Shown one piece after another: positions 1-10,618 of a stretch of 64,000 nucleotides of DNA. The stretch spans positions 155,143,290-155,207,289 of the forward strand of contig NC_134834.1 in the NCBI RefSeq assembly GCF_004210375.1. The letters are read 5' to 3'. The notes under the pieces are model-generated. The model did no database searches, was not told the DNA's origin, and saw only the letters and a list, made by a program, of their open reading frames with translations. The stretch's first letter is position 1. Each line of letters starts with the position of its first letter. The position numbers and the translations under genes were made by a program. Origin of the DNA: Tachypleus tridentatus (Eukaryota > Arthropoda > Merostomata > Xiphosura > Limulidae).

Positions 1-401
1 TATTGTTGCAATAAACCAGTGAATCTCCTTAGAAAAGATACGGTATAAACACTTTCTTATGTTAAGAGTGATGAAAAAATTTGGGGACATCAGTTTCAGA
101 TAGAACTATACCAAAAGTCTGCAGTTGAGTAGATACAGGTACATTACATTTAAAAGCAAAGGGTTAATACCAGATTGAAGGTTTGGAGAAGAAATTTCCA
201 TTTTATTTTGAGTGGTGTAACCTTGAAGTGTTGCATACAGACTATTTCCCTTAAAATCTCAGTGCCTTCAGAGAAAAATTAGTGTGGGAATGGTTGTATC
301 AAAACATCAAGGAAGAGGGGGTATCAGTGAAGGTGGAACATCAACATGATGGCTGATTACTGCTTGTCATTGAAACAATATGCTAGAGATGCAATACATA
401 A
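1..401. other. Unassigned AT-rich sequence
   Basis: I see no coding, RNA or repeat signal here beyond general AT richness. It runs up to the tail of the first SINE. Confidence 0.5.
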
Positions 402-675
402 GCTTGTTTGTTTTTAATTTCAAGCAAAGCACCAAAAGGGTTATCTGTGCTAGTCACCTACTTTAGCATTGAAAGACTGAAGGGAATGCAGCTAGTCCTA
501 GTCATTACCTCCCAGTGTCAAATTTTGGGCAACTATATTACCAAAGTGGGATTGACCATAACATTAAAATGCACCCATAGAGGAAATGGCAATCATGCTT
601 AGTGGGACAAGGATTCAAATCCACAACCCACAGGTTACAAGTTCACCACTCTAATCACCTGGCCATGCCAAGACT
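402..675 (-). mobile_element. SINE-A, diverged, full length
   Basis: The tail (tttgtttttaatttc) is on the left and the tRNA-like head on the right, where 'ggattcaaatcc' is a decayed B box and 'cacctggccatgcc' is the complement of the A-box region. The body landmarks (aaagcaccaaaagggttatctgtg, read in two parts; 'gggattgacc') are recognisable but carry many substitutions, so this is one of the older copies in the window. Confidence 0.85.
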
Positions 676-1089
676 CTCAATATACAAAATTAACACTTAG
701 ATTTCACAAAAGAATTAGAATAAGTGAGGATGCATATTTAGTTTGCATCAATAGTCTTCCATTTTTTTTCTGCATGTTTGTATTTATGTTAACAAACATA
801 ACAATAAAAAATGTTCATTGTGGTAAACAAAATAGTAATTCGATCTAAGACTATAATAGAAAATATTTGTGAAATCAGTTTCATGTTGTTAGTTATTTAA
901 CATTTTAACGAAACATTAAAAGTTTATTTTTGTTTGTTTGTTTATGGTATACCAAATCTGTTTAATAAAAGTGATTATTCTACATCATACACATTTTGTT
1001 AAATTAGTATCTGTAAACAGTGCTGTGTAAACATGTTAGGACAAGGGAATATTTTGTAATTCTTTCCATTTTATGAGTTCAAGTTTGAA
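676..1089. other. Unassigned AT-rich sequence
   Basis: Low-GC sequence with short homopolymers. No feature recognised. Confidence 0.5.
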
Positions 1090-1786
1090 ATATTTCATTC
1101 AAAATGTGTGTTGTACGTCAGGCAGAAGAAAGGTGAAAGATACTTACCTCAATACATGGCACCTACTATGAAACACTGGAGAAGCAGTGTGATAGTTTGG
1201 GTGTGTGTTTATGCTGAGGCGATAGTAGATATTTCAAAATAGATGAAATAAAAGATTAGCACAAGTACTGATCCATCATGGTATATCCAGTGGTTTACTT
1301 GGTAACTAATTCTACTACCAAGAAGATAATGACTCCAAAAGCTCTTCCCACCTATGCAGAAATTACTTAGCCAAGAAACAAGCTGTTAGATTCATTCAAA
1401 TAACATAGTTACCCCAATGAGCTCCTATTTCAACCTAATTGAGCAGATCTGGGATATGATAGATTAAAAAAACTTTACAAATCAAAAGTTACTTCCAAAG
1501 AAACTTTATGGCAGTGTATTAAGACCATATGAAGTAAACTCCCATAGGATACTTTGATTAAATATCTTACAACAATACCTGAAAGACAGTCTGCAGTTAT
1601 TAAAGCAAAGAGTGGGGTACACAAAACATTAACTGTTTGCTGAACTCAAGCACTTCCACTGAGATTCTGTTCTATTAAATATAAAGGTTAATAAAATTGA
1701 AGTTTCACCATACATTGTTTTTCATATGGAGCCAAAAATCTAATTTTTGACTTTATTCTTCTGACACTTTTGTACAGTACTGTGAT
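1090..1786 (+). pseudogene. Tc1-like transposase relic (C-terminal half)
   Basis: With several frame changes, the plus strand reads through the C-terminal half of a Tc1/mariner-superfamily transposase. First comes RYLPQYMAPTMKHW, then a decayed 'SVMVWGCF'-type block near 1185. A QEDND-like block near 1325 stands where the family has QQDN(D/A)PKHTS. 'FQPN.ADLGYDR' near 1430 stands where the family has SPDLNPIEQLWD, and 'SKETLWQCIKTI' and 'ERLSAVIKAK' follow. The stretch from 1755 to 1786 ends in an 'acagtactgtg' block that resembles a Tc1 terminal repeat. The N-terminal DNA-binding half and the left terminal repeat were not found. Multiple stops and indels rule out function. The homology assignment rests on remembered family motifs and on their order. 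Confidence 0.85.
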
Positions 1787-2636
1787 ACAAGTTTAATATT
1801 TATAAAGGGTATGGCATTCCAAAAACATGTTGACAACTGGAAATTAAGTAATTCCACATCAAAATACAACTCTCTAACATGATTTTATAAACAAGGCCAA
1901 ATCAAGTGCCCTGTAAATTATACAATTATTCTAGAAGAATATATAATTAACCCTCTGTAAGAAAATGTCTTCAAGTTTTCAGTTTCTACTGATAAAAATA
2001 TTACATATACTTTACCATAAAAGCATAAGAGAAAGAAAACTACAAAAAAATTAAAAACAAAAAAACTTGTTACACATTAGCAGTCCTACATGAGTCTTTC
2101 TGTAACTTCAAGAATTACCAGCTTTTTGTAATATAAAATACTACAGAATAAAAATTGAAGAACTCAAAGCAGGTATCAAAATCACATGATCATCTGAAAA
2201 AGAGTGTGACTTGATGACTAAATCAATAACTTAAACAACAAAAAATATATAAGAATATATAATGAGAACATTATAACCAATACTGTTAATTACAGTAGCA
2301 TTACAGAGACAGAACATACCGTACTTACAAAAATACTATCTGCTTCATACACCATCACCAAATCCCCATTTCTTGATAATCAAGAAATCAGTATATACAA
2401 ACCTTTGGATAATTCCTTCTTAATAATATATAAATAGCTCCAAAAGGATAACTTTACAGTAGCTTAACACCATGGGTGAATTACCTAAACTGTTACTGAT
2501 ACTATGGCCAAAAACACTAAAAGTTAACAAGTTACAAAACAATATGTACATTCAATAATTACATGTTTGTTACTGTAAACAATATTGTCAAATGCTCATT
2601 GTTCTTATGCTGTAAGCACTGGTTACCAGCACTTAC
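1787..2636. other. Unassigned sequence downstream of the kinase relic
   Basis: AT-rich. I looked on the minus strand for the last exons of the PAK-like kinase (C-lobe) and did not find a convincing match. Confidence 0.45.
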
Positions 2637-2821
2637 TATGTCAGGATTTTTATCATAATGAAGTTGACCATCAATCATTTCAATGGTTGTAATACCAGAT
2701 GTCAACCTCAGGTCCATAATTTTTCCCTGTTATTATTTCTGGATCCATCCAATGAAGAGTGCCAACCACTGATGTTCATTTACTTTGCTTTGGAATATTT
2801 TTGGGCATAATTCAAAATTGG
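2637..2821 (-). pseudogene. PAK-like relic, activation-segment exon
   Basis: The acceptor 'tcacacag' lies above 2821 and a GTAAGT donor lies below 2637. After a frame change it reads VGTLHWMDPEIITGKNYG and then PEVDIW, where PAKs have VGTPYWMAPE and PKVDIW. A frameshifted TIEMIDGQLHYDKNP follows, where PAKs have AIEMIEGEPPYLNENP. Confidence 0.85.
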
Positions 2822-3404
2822 CTGTGTGATGGAAAGAGCCAAAAATAAGCTGTACAGAACTTCTATTCAGCCTTACAAAATCAACTTAAGGTGTATTAAT
2901 AATTGTTACAGTTTTGTAGTCACTTCATAAGGCTGAATGTAGCTGGCAAAAGATAAAGATTTTCAAAACTATTTTAACTTTATCCAGCCAGGTACATTAT
3001 ATGCTTTTTTTGAGGCCACATGACAACATTAACTTCACATTATTTTTGTTCAATCTCCTACTGTCAAATCACCTATATATCAAAACTATCTTTTAAATGT
3101 TAGGAAAGTTATAATTTGCAACAAAATATACATTGTCATTTGTTAAAGATAAATTAATAAAAAATATTCAATTGGTTAACTCTAATTTTAGTTTATTCTA
3201 CTCCTATTGATAATACTGATTGTAAAATAGAAATATTTAAACATCCAAATGTACAAATAAAACTTCTCAGCATGCAAATCTGCTTCGTTCCAGAACAAAT
3301 AGATTGCAATAAAATATTTCTTATTGAAATTACTGGTGTTAAAAATGTAAAATCTAATTAAATAACAAAAATCATTTGTTAAACATGGAAAATTGACAAA
3401 ATAT

Positions 3405-3800
3405 CTAAAACCAACAGGCTTAAAACTTGTTATAAAAACAAGTTAAGTGTAGGTGTTGTTTTTAAATTGTACTTAGTTTCTCCAGTGTGGCTCAAAACCA
3501 AAAGCGTGCGAGAAACAGTATTTCAAATCTATCTTTTGTATCCTACACGTCAGAACCAAACAAGCTTTTCATTCAATATTAGAACTCATCAGTTTGGTTA
3601 GATGGTGAGGGACAAAAGTTTCTATGAAACACTATTTATATATGCAGTATAAAATATTAAATGTGTCAATCTAAATAGTGTAAACTACTAAAATATTATA
3701 CAAGCTAAAAGTTATTATAAAACAAGTTAACTGTAGATGCATTTCATTTTTCATATTCCTTTTAACTTGTCTATTGTGGCTCTAAATTAGAGATGAATTA
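3405..3800. repeat. Two diverged direct copies inside a kinase-relic intron
   Basis: The block around 3415-3500 (cttgttataaaaacaagtta) recurs around 3700-3786 (ttattataaaacaagttaa), and each copy is followed about 60 bp later by a 'gtggctc' block. This looks like an old dispersed repeat present twice. A 'taaattagagatgaa' tag at 3784 also occurs at 16505. Confidence 0.4.
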
Positions 3801-4469
3801 AAGATAAAACCCAATTTTTTTTTTTTACACCTGTAATTTTTCAATCACAACAGACAAATTAAGAAAAATATAGAAAAGGAAATACATCTGTATTTTTTTA
3901 TAATACCGAAAACATGAAATATTAAACTTCAGACATACAGGTTTTGAAAACAATTTTATATTTTTTGTTTACTATTTGTATATTACTGGCTTATAGTAAT
4001 TTGAGACAAATGTTGCTTTCCATTAATATACACATATAATTAACTTATAATAAGGTCTTTACATAATGCTGCTTTTTGAAAAATAAACTATCAGATTAAT
4101 ATTAGTTTTCAACTGGCAAATAGGATACAGGCAGCTTATGGGATTTTCACATGGAATGAGCTACATAATTCCTTTTCAATTCTAATTATTCTTAATATTT
4201 TGTGCTTATAATTCTCACAAATAGACATTATGCTCCCAACAGTTATGTACCCACTAGACTACTGTTAACTACACAGATGATGCTTTTTATAATGGTTTAT
4301 GTTTCAACTCTGTATCTCATGTAGTTTTATTACAAAAATAGGTATTAATATTAAATGTTTCAATGAAACTAATATGTTGTCAGAATGTCAAGTAATCTGT
4401 GATAAAAAGAAATGTGTTAGAAACAAGTTAAAGCACTTAGAACTGCACATATTCACAAAATCATTGCAT

Positions 4470-4578
4470 GTCTAAAAACTGATCTAGTTTTATACTGCAA
4501 TCACTTCCAAGTAAAATTTTATTACTTTTAATGTCCCTGTGAATTACATTAAGATGTAGAAACTATTCCTTTGAGAAC
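4470..4578 (-). pseudogene. PAK-like relic, catalytic-loop exon
   Basis: The acceptor 'tttcatttag' lies just above 4578. It encodes FLHLNVIHRDIKSNKILLG and then SIKLDQF. A stop precedes FLH. The Asp of the usual SDN triplet is deleted. The DFG motif is replaced by DQF, so catalysis would be lost. Confidence 0.85.
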
Positions 4579-4599
4579 CTAAATGAAATAAGAATTTAG

Positions 4600-5410
4600 T
4601 TTAAGATATCAGTATAATATTAATATAGTGTGTTTGTTGCATTCAATACTTTATATATAATGATTTTTCGAGACAACAATACAAACATGAAGTAGAACAA
4701 AAAAAGTTAAAGTTTGTTTATATTGATAACTATCAGAAGTACCCAACTTTGATTGGGTTATTAGGTTAATATATTAGTTGTTTTACCATATTTTGTAGAG
4801 TAAAATGTGGGCTTTGCAGGTTGAGACCAACAACTTTGAGTGACTGCTCCTGGGCTACTTTGAACCTAAATCATTTCTGAATTAAAGTATATTTAGTAAA
4901 AAAGAAACTTATTTAATCTGTGGATACTCTAAATTAAGAGACCAATAAATATTTTCCAATTCATATATTTCACTTATACTTTAAGTACATGGACTAACAA
5001 CAATATTATACTGTACTTTTGTTACTAAGCAACATAACATAAAAGGAGTGGTTGTAAAGCACTATTATCAAGATGCATTGTTTATCCTATATATATGTTG
5101 TTATATAAACAAAAGTTCTCAACTATGCTCAGGTTATTAGATTGATATATTCATATGTAATAGAGATGGACTGGCCAATGTGTTATTGTACTTTGGCCTC
5201 CTTGTATGAAGTGCATACGTCATATATAACTCTGTGCTGGTGGGATGGTATGGGCCCTAACTTGTAATGAAATGGCATGACCCCAAACAGGACCTCGTAC
5301 ACCTCTGCTACATGTCTATGTTATTGTGTGTGTGTGAATCCATTTTAGCATAAAAGTATAGCCTATATATGTTTCTAGTTAAGCAACATGACATAAAAGC
5401 CATTGTAATT
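4600..5410. other. Intron of the kinase relic, nothing else recognised
   Basis: AT-rich sequence. The phrases 'aagcaacataacataaaa' (near 5030) and 'aagcaacatgacataaaa' (near 5383) look like two copies of a short repeat. Confidence 0.35.
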
Positions 5411-5527
5411 TCTCAAGAAATTAATGTTGATGGAAGTAAGTAATCAGAATTTTGACAAAAAATTACAATAATTATTGAAAAGACTTTTAAATAAATTACA
5501 AACATCATAATAATAAATATAATATAC

Positions 5528-5620
5528 TTCTTTAAAAACTGTTGATGTTTCATTTTCACAGAAACAAGTTTGATCAATAATGTCAGCCAAACAGCCACCT
5601 TCTAAATATTCCATTATTAC
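5528..5620 (-). pseudogene. PAK-like relic, hinge exon
   Basis: This is a 93-bp (31-codon) intact block between the acceptor 'tttgtgcag' and a GTATAT donor. It reads VIMEYLEGGCLADIIDQTC and continues to FKE, matching the PAK pattern VVMEYLAGGSLTDVV. It is the least damaged exon. Confidence 0.85.
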
Positions 5621-5757
5621 CTGCACAAACAAAGTTTAATATTACACTTACATTTTTACAATTAAACATAGTATTGAGACAGAATAATTTATTTTTCCTC
5701 AATTAAGATCCTGACAGTAATCATAAGTCTTATAAAAATATAAAAGTTTCTCAATGT

Positions 5758-5890
5758 CCCCCAGTAGTACAGTAGTAAGTCTGCAGATTTACAACCATAA
5801 AATCAAGGGTTTGATTCCCCTCGGTGGACTCAATAGGTAGCCCAATGTGGCTATGCTGTAAGAAAACACACACACACAACAACAACAACA
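5758..5890 (+). mobile_element. SINE-B2 copy with CA/CAA tail
   Basis: The tRNA-like head has A-box-like 'agtacagtagtaagtctg' and B-box-like 'ggtttgattcccc'. It is followed by 'ggtagcccaatgtggctat' and a (ca)n(aac)n tail. It lies within the intron between two kinase-relic exons. Confidence 0.8.
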
Positions 5891-6286
5891 TATAAACTAT
5901 GTGAACGAAACATACATAGAAGATGGCTAAAGAGTGTTACTGATATATTGTGCTGGTGAAAGATAGTATACTAGTAAAAACACTATAGGGAAGTGTGAAG
6001 TTATTTCAAAATCATATATACAGAGTGAATTCAAAATTATTATGTCCAAAACAAATGTGGCTCCAATCCACAGTCTCTCACAAGTGATCTTTCAAGTATT
6101 ATTTATAACCGCAATGTTTAAAAACCTACACCTAAAAGAGTGGTATGTAAAAAAATGTTCTTAAACTTGAAGGGTTGCTTGAAATAAATTTAATTAAATA
6201 AAGACAGTACCTTAACTTACTATATTTAATATATAAAATTAACAATAAAAGAGAATTAACTAATATGTAACACTAACAAGACTTAC

Positions 6287-6470
6287 TCAGAGTTCATCAC
6301 CAACAAGGTAACTACTGATGTACTTCACTATATTTGAATGTTTCTTTTCTTTCAGTACTGATAGTGTGGTAATGAAAAGTTCTTTTTGAGTTGCTGGTTT
6401 TAGTTTTATCTATTTAACAGCAACTTTCAAACAAGCTGCTTTGCCGTATCAATGGCTGTATAAACAGTTC
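6287..6470 (-). pseudogene. PAK-like relic, exon with glycine loop and ATP-binding lysine
   Basis: The acceptor 'ttgtttcag' lies just above 6470 and the donor GTAAGT just below 6287. It encodes GTVYTAIDTAK, then after a frameshift VAVK, a stop, and KPATQKELFITTLSVLKEK up to SSYLVGDEL. The exon ends in TGA where the family has a Trp codon. Confidence 0.85.
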
Positions 6471-6479
6471 CTGAAACAA

Positions 6480-7285
6480 TAAAACAAAATATTATTAGAT
6501 CTGTAATGTACTAGTACATGAACATATTACAACACGCTACTGTTAAAATTATTCTATCTTTTAAAAAATAATGGATTATCAGGTCTTTCTACTCTTATAT
6601 TTCTATAAGGTTAAAAACTGTATGCTTAGTTTATCATACAGTAATTACAAAATCATGGACAATTAGATTTTTGTTATATGAATGCCATTCTAAAATACTG
6701 GTAAAAAATAAATGGTAAATTATATTCACCCACGTAAGCATCACTCCTTCAAATTATATTAGTAACCTTTTGGAAGTTTGACCTGCTGTTACATTCAAGA
6801 TGTTCTCATGATGTAACATTTTGAGTCTTAAATACTACAGTTCAGCTAAGCCTACATCCACGAATTGAATCCATTGTAGTAAAGGTTTGCTTTAAAGCGT
6901 AACAATGACATTAGGGATTTATTTGATCTATAAACCTTGTAACTTTATGTGTGATCAAATGTACTTTAAACATTGTCATGGCAAAAATCTCGTTCTATAC
7001 CGTTATTTTGTTCTTAATAATTTGTCTAACCTCTCCTTTAAATGAAAATGTAGTTTTCCAGTTTCAATTTTTCAACACTTTCTGAACTACACAACTATTT
7101 TTTTTGGGATTATATTAGTTATTTTTTAATACAAACTTTTGTTGATGAAAAATAAAATAGCTGTATTTGTATTTTCTTCTACTTTTTTTTTGTTTCTTAT
7201 ATACATCTCTCTCTCTGGTGTTTGGGTATATATATTTGTATACCCAGGGGGGTCAGGTACACTAGACCTCATATGTATACGTCAG
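6480..7285. other. Unassigned AT-rich sequence
   Basis: No N-terminal exons of the kinase relic and no mobile-element motif were recognised. Confidence 0.4.
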
Positions 7286-7287
7286 TA

Positions 7288-7378
7288 AAAGGTTTGTATG
7301 TTTTTGAACTGCAAGCAAAGCGACACGAGAGCTATCTGCGATAGCCGTCCCTAATTTAGCAGTGTAAGACTAAAAGAC
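7288..7378 (-). mobile_element. SINE-A 3' fragment
   Basis: Only the tail half is present: 'gctatctgcgatagccgtcc', 'aatttagcagtgtaagacta'. The head is missing. Confidence 0.8.
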
Positions 7379-7554
7379 AAGATGTTTCTGCTATTGAACA
7401 TTTCTATATTTTATAATTTAAATCATATTTTCAATACATCAGGAATATCATTATAAATACTGGTTAGACAGAACATAATTTTCCCTCTGCATCACATATA
7501 CTGTAATAATGTTATAAAATTATATTTCCAATAGGCACGTTCCTCCTTTAACAC

Positions 7555-7590
7555 AAATACTTATTTTCATTCAGTGTTGCCCTCTATATG
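7555..7590. repeat. Candidate left inverted repeat of a DIRS-like element
   Basis: This block is the reverse complement of 9577-9613 with a handful of mismatches; the shared core is 'tagagggcaacactgaatga' versus 'tagagggcaccactgaatga'. It flanks the reverse-transcriptase relic on the far side. Confidence 0.45.
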
Positions 7591-7790
7591 TAGCTCTCAC
7601 GCGCATTATCATGAGACAAACCTCCACCATTGAAAGTTCCACATACCCTCGTTATGCATGGGACTTCCTCTATCCAATTCCGCAAGAGTAGCACTTGGAG
7701 TTTGCCAAAAATTGGTAGCATTGGTTTAAATAAGGAGGAAATATACGAGGTATGAAAGGATATAAGTACCTGTTGTACATTGAATGGATG
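7591..7790. other. Unassigned, inside the candidate DIRS-like span
   Basis: GC content is higher than in the surroundings. No clear motif was recognised on either strand. Confidence 0.35.
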
Positions 7791-8047
7791 GTTTGTTTGT
7801 TTTTAATTTCGCGCAAAGCTACTCGAGGGCTATCTGCGTTAGTCGTCCCTAATTTAGCAGTGTAAGACTAGAGGGAAGGCAGCTAGTCATCACCACCCGC
7901 CACCAACTCTTAGGCTGCTCTTTTACCAACGAATAATGGGATTGACCGTCACATTATAACGCCAACATGTTTGATGCGACCGGGATTCGAACCCGAGACC
8001 CTCGGATTACGAGTCGAACGCCTTAACGCTCTTGGCCATGCCGGGCC
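7791..8047 (-). mobile_element. SINE-A, well preserved
   Basis: The order is tail 'tttgtttgtttttaatttcg', body, then tRNA head with 'gggattcgaaccc' (B box, antisense) and 'ttggccatgccgggcc' at the end. The body has a short deletion before 'aacatgtttgatgcg'. Confidence 0.92.
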
Positions 8048-8059
8048 CATGAATAGATG

Positions 8060-9250
8060 GAAGGAACAGTGTAAGGAAAGAAAAAAAAGCAGCGAAAGGA
8101 CGCTTGGAGACAAAAGATTCAGATTCGAAGAACTGATGTGGGAGAGCGCACCACGTCCAAAACAGGTGTACTGTTCACCCACCTGAGAAAGGTATGGCAC
8201 ATATGGGTGGTAAAACAGGGGAGCACATCCGAGCGGTGTGTCAAAAAAACAACAGACCATATATATTCAAGAAAATCATACGGGGCCAAACCATGCGGAA
8301 AGGTTTTTTTTTTTTTTTTTTTTTAATTTCACGCAAAGCTACTCGAGGGCTATCTGCGCTAGCCATCCCTAATATTGTAGCGTAAGACTAAAGGGAAGGC
8401 AGTTAGTCATCACCACCTACCGCCAACTCTTTTACCAACGAATAGTGGGATTGACCGAATACATTATCACGACCCACGACTCAAAGAGCGAACATGTTTG
8501 ATGTGACGGGAATTTCAACCTGTGACTCTCGGATTACAAGTCGAGTACTTTAATCATCTGGTCATGTTAGGCTACCCAAAATTTAGTGAGTAAAACTGAT
8601 ATCTCACCCCTTGATGGACAAACCAAAAATATGATCATACTTGCAGAGCCATCGGGATAGGTAAATAAGCATTCGTGACATCTAGCTTGGTCATCCAAAA
8701 ACCTGGAGAAAAACAATTAAATGGTAAAACAAGAGAAACTGAGAAATTCATTGAGGTGGGAACAATCTATGACTAGCTGCTAAGTCTTAAATTTATCGAA
8801 TAGGAACACAAACAGCCTAGAATACAAAATAAGAGAAAGATGAGTCACATGTTTGATGGCGTGTTTAGACAGAAAAGCTTAAACCACTTCTGACTGATGT
8901 TGACTGGTAACAGGATCCTGAGACAGACGGAAATGGGGATCTGTAACACAGGAGGTATGGAAAAAACTGTAGTAAAAGTGCACCTGACAGAATCTGATTA
9001 ACCCACTGATCCTCAAAGGCTAAAACATTCTCACAATCGAGCTCTCACCAGACCAGAACTCACTTGGTAGTCACCAGTACTGTTGGTGTCATGCCAATCT
9101 ACATCAAAGAAAATAATGAGATACATAACCTCTAGAAGAAGGAGAAGGACTAGGGGAGGAAACGGGAATAGGGGTATATCGTGGTTTAGACTGCAACAAA
9201 CAGTCTACCAGGGGAGAAATGGTAGAGGATTGCTCACGTGATTGAAAAGT
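8060..9250 (-). pseudogene. DIRS-like reverse transcriptase relic, interrupted by a SINE
   Basis: The minus strand carries, in order, DPHFRLSQDPVTSQ (near 8930), LVIDCSHLNEFLS (near 8770) and the palm motif WMTKLDVTNAYLPIP (near 8680). Next come FWFVHQGVRYQFYSLNFG (near 8610), then a SINE-A insertion (8304-8573), and then the resuming PHGLAPYDF and SVVFLTHRSDV (near 8280-8200). The order and wording fit the reverse transcriptase of DIRS-type tyrosine-recombinase retroelements, which have a VIDLSHLN block, an LDVTDAYLHIP block and a LPFGL block. There are several stops and frameshifts, and the YxDD region is not clear. I saw no tyrosine recombinase or RNase H. A Ty3-type origin is the main alternative; the VIDLS and VHQG wording favours DIRS. 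Confidence 0.7.
8304..8573 (-). mobile_element. SINE-A inserted in the reverse transcriptase relic
   Basis: A long T tract (antisense poly-A-like tail) starts the copy on the left. The head ends near 'gtcatgttaggct'. The reading of the relic jumps from YSLNFG to PHGLAP across this copy, so it is younger than the retroelement. Confidence 0.9.
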
Positions 9251-9576
9251 ATCAGGAACATTATCGATACATACTATCAAAGAGAGGGCGCAATATGTAA
9301 TTCTCTGAAATAAGTGTTTGGCAAATAAAGTTGGGACAAGGCCACACTAAGACCTAGAACTTCTCAACAACAGAGGAACCACGTGTGTTAGGCAAGAGAA
9401 AAGGATAACAAATGAGTTCATGTGGAGATAATAAAGGAGAGGCTGTCCTTCGATAAATCCTCAGTATTTCATTGCATAGCCTAGAAAAGCTGATAAATGG
9501 TAGATAAATACCATCAGATTAAATATGGGTTAGACGAAAGTGTGAAATTGGGGAAAAAAAAAACAAAACGTTTTTA
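9251..9576. other. Probable upstream part of the DIRS-like element
   Basis: Less AT-rich than its surroundings and continuous with the relic. No domain could be read with confidence. Confidence 0.35.
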
Positions 9577-9613
9577 CTTATAGAGGGCACCACTGAATGA
9601 GAATAGCTATTTA
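9577..9613. repeat. Candidate right inverted repeat of a DIRS-like element
   Basis: Partner of 7555-7590 in inverted orientation (see that entry). DIRS elements are known to have inverted terminal repeats, which is why the pair is noted. Confidence 0.45.
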
Positions 9614-9982
9614 TATGACTGAAGTTAATGCATCATATTGGAAGAATCATTGAAATTAGTAAAATACATATGCATTTGCAATTTTAATAACTAAGTCATA
9701 ACACTAATAAAATAAATAAATTAATAGTTTTAAGGTTTGGGCTAATACATTTATCGTGCTTGCTAACATGCTTATAATTCTGGTAATTGTTTTTCTACAA
9801 CCACAAGGAGAAAGTGAAATACTGTCAAAGTTATAAGTATTATGCAGAAAGTATAAAAAACATATTATTTCACATCTCAGTAGCCACTATATGACATTTA
9901 ATTGACATTGTTTTAAAATATAGTTTGGATAATAGCCCCTGCTATTTAAAAGTATTTGGAAGATAAAGAAAGAATTTGTAAC
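9614..9982. other. Unassigned AT-rich sequence
   Basis: Nothing recognised. Confidence 0.5.
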
Positions 9983-10249
9983 TTTTTTTTTTTAATTTCA
10001 CACAAAACTACTCGAGGGCTATCTGTGCCAGCCGTCCCTAATTTAGCAGTGTAAGACTAGAGGGAAGGCAGCTAGTCATCACCACCACCCACCGCCAACT
10101 CTTGGGCTACTCTTTTACCAACGAATAGTGGGATTGACTGAAACATTATAACGCCCCCACGGCTGAAAGGGCGAGCATGTTTGGTGCGAAGGGGATGCGA
10201 ACCCGCGACTCTCAGATTAGGAGTCGCACGCCTTAACACGCTTGGCCCA
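9983..10249 (-). mobile_element. SINE-A, nearly full length
   Basis: T tract, then 'actactcgagggctatctg', the full body and an antisense head with 'gggatgcgaacccgcgactc'. It forms an inverted pair with the next SINE. Confidence 0.92.
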
Positions 10250-10345
10250 GAATTTGTGACGCAAAATTTACAAAATGATCAGCTTAATGCCATACATTCA
10301 CTCAGTTGGAAAGTTGTTAAAACTAATGAACATATAACAGCAATA

Positions 10346-10618
10346 GGCCTGGCATGGCCAAGCGCGTAAGGCGTGCGACTCGTAATCCGAGGGTCGCGAG
10401 TTCGCGCCCGCGTCGCGCTAAACATGCTCGCCCTCCCAGCCGTGGGGGTGTATAATGTGACGGTCAATCCCACTATTCGTTGGTATAAGAGTAGCCCAAG
10501 AGTTGGCGGTGGGTGGTGATGACTAGCTGCCTTCCCTCTAGTCTTACACTGCTAAATTAGGGACGGCTAGCACAGATAGCCCTCGAGTAGCTTTGTGCGA
10601 AATTCCAAAAACAACAAC
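10346..10618 (+). mobile_element. SINE-A, nearly full length, GC-rich head subtype
   Basis: It starts 'ggcctggcatggccaagcgc', has B-box region 'gttcgcgcccg' and ends 'gaaattccaaaaacaacaac'. It shares the gcgccc head and the 'gaaattcc' tail variant with the copy at 27943, so the two belong to one subfamily. Confidence 0.92.

Larger units (their letters stand above)
2637..6470 (-). pseudogene. PAK-like serine/threonine kinase, unprocessed pseudogene (four exon relics)
   Basis: Four separated blocks on the minus strand line up in order with the kinase domain of p21-activated kinases. They cover a GTVYTAID segment (glycine loop) with VAVK (ATP lysine) and SSYLVGDEL; then the hinge block MEYLEGGCLADIIDQTC; then the catalytic loop HRDIKS; then GTLHWMDPE with the following VDIW and IEMIDG. 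Introns of 0.7 to 1.7 kb separate them and AG/GT splice signals are still present, so this is a decayed gene copy and not a retrocopy. It is clearly inactive. There is a frameshift before VAVK, a TAG just after it and a TGA where PAKs have Trp after GDEL; another stop precedes the catalytic loop and the DFG motif is lost. Neither the N-terminal CRIB region nor the last C-lobe exons were recognised. Horseshoe crabs are known to have had whole-genome duplications, so a decayed duplicate is plausible, but that origin is inference. Confidence 0.85.

Noticed and set aside
7949..10473. Frames of 60-100 codons across the SINE-A copies (7949-8260, 7971-8186, 10181-10369, 10279-10473, 44048-44278)
   Set aside because: They read through tRNA-derived SINE sequence. 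The 'MRPGFEPETLGLRVERLNALG'-type peptide, in pieces, is a well-known artefact of translating tRNA-like heads.
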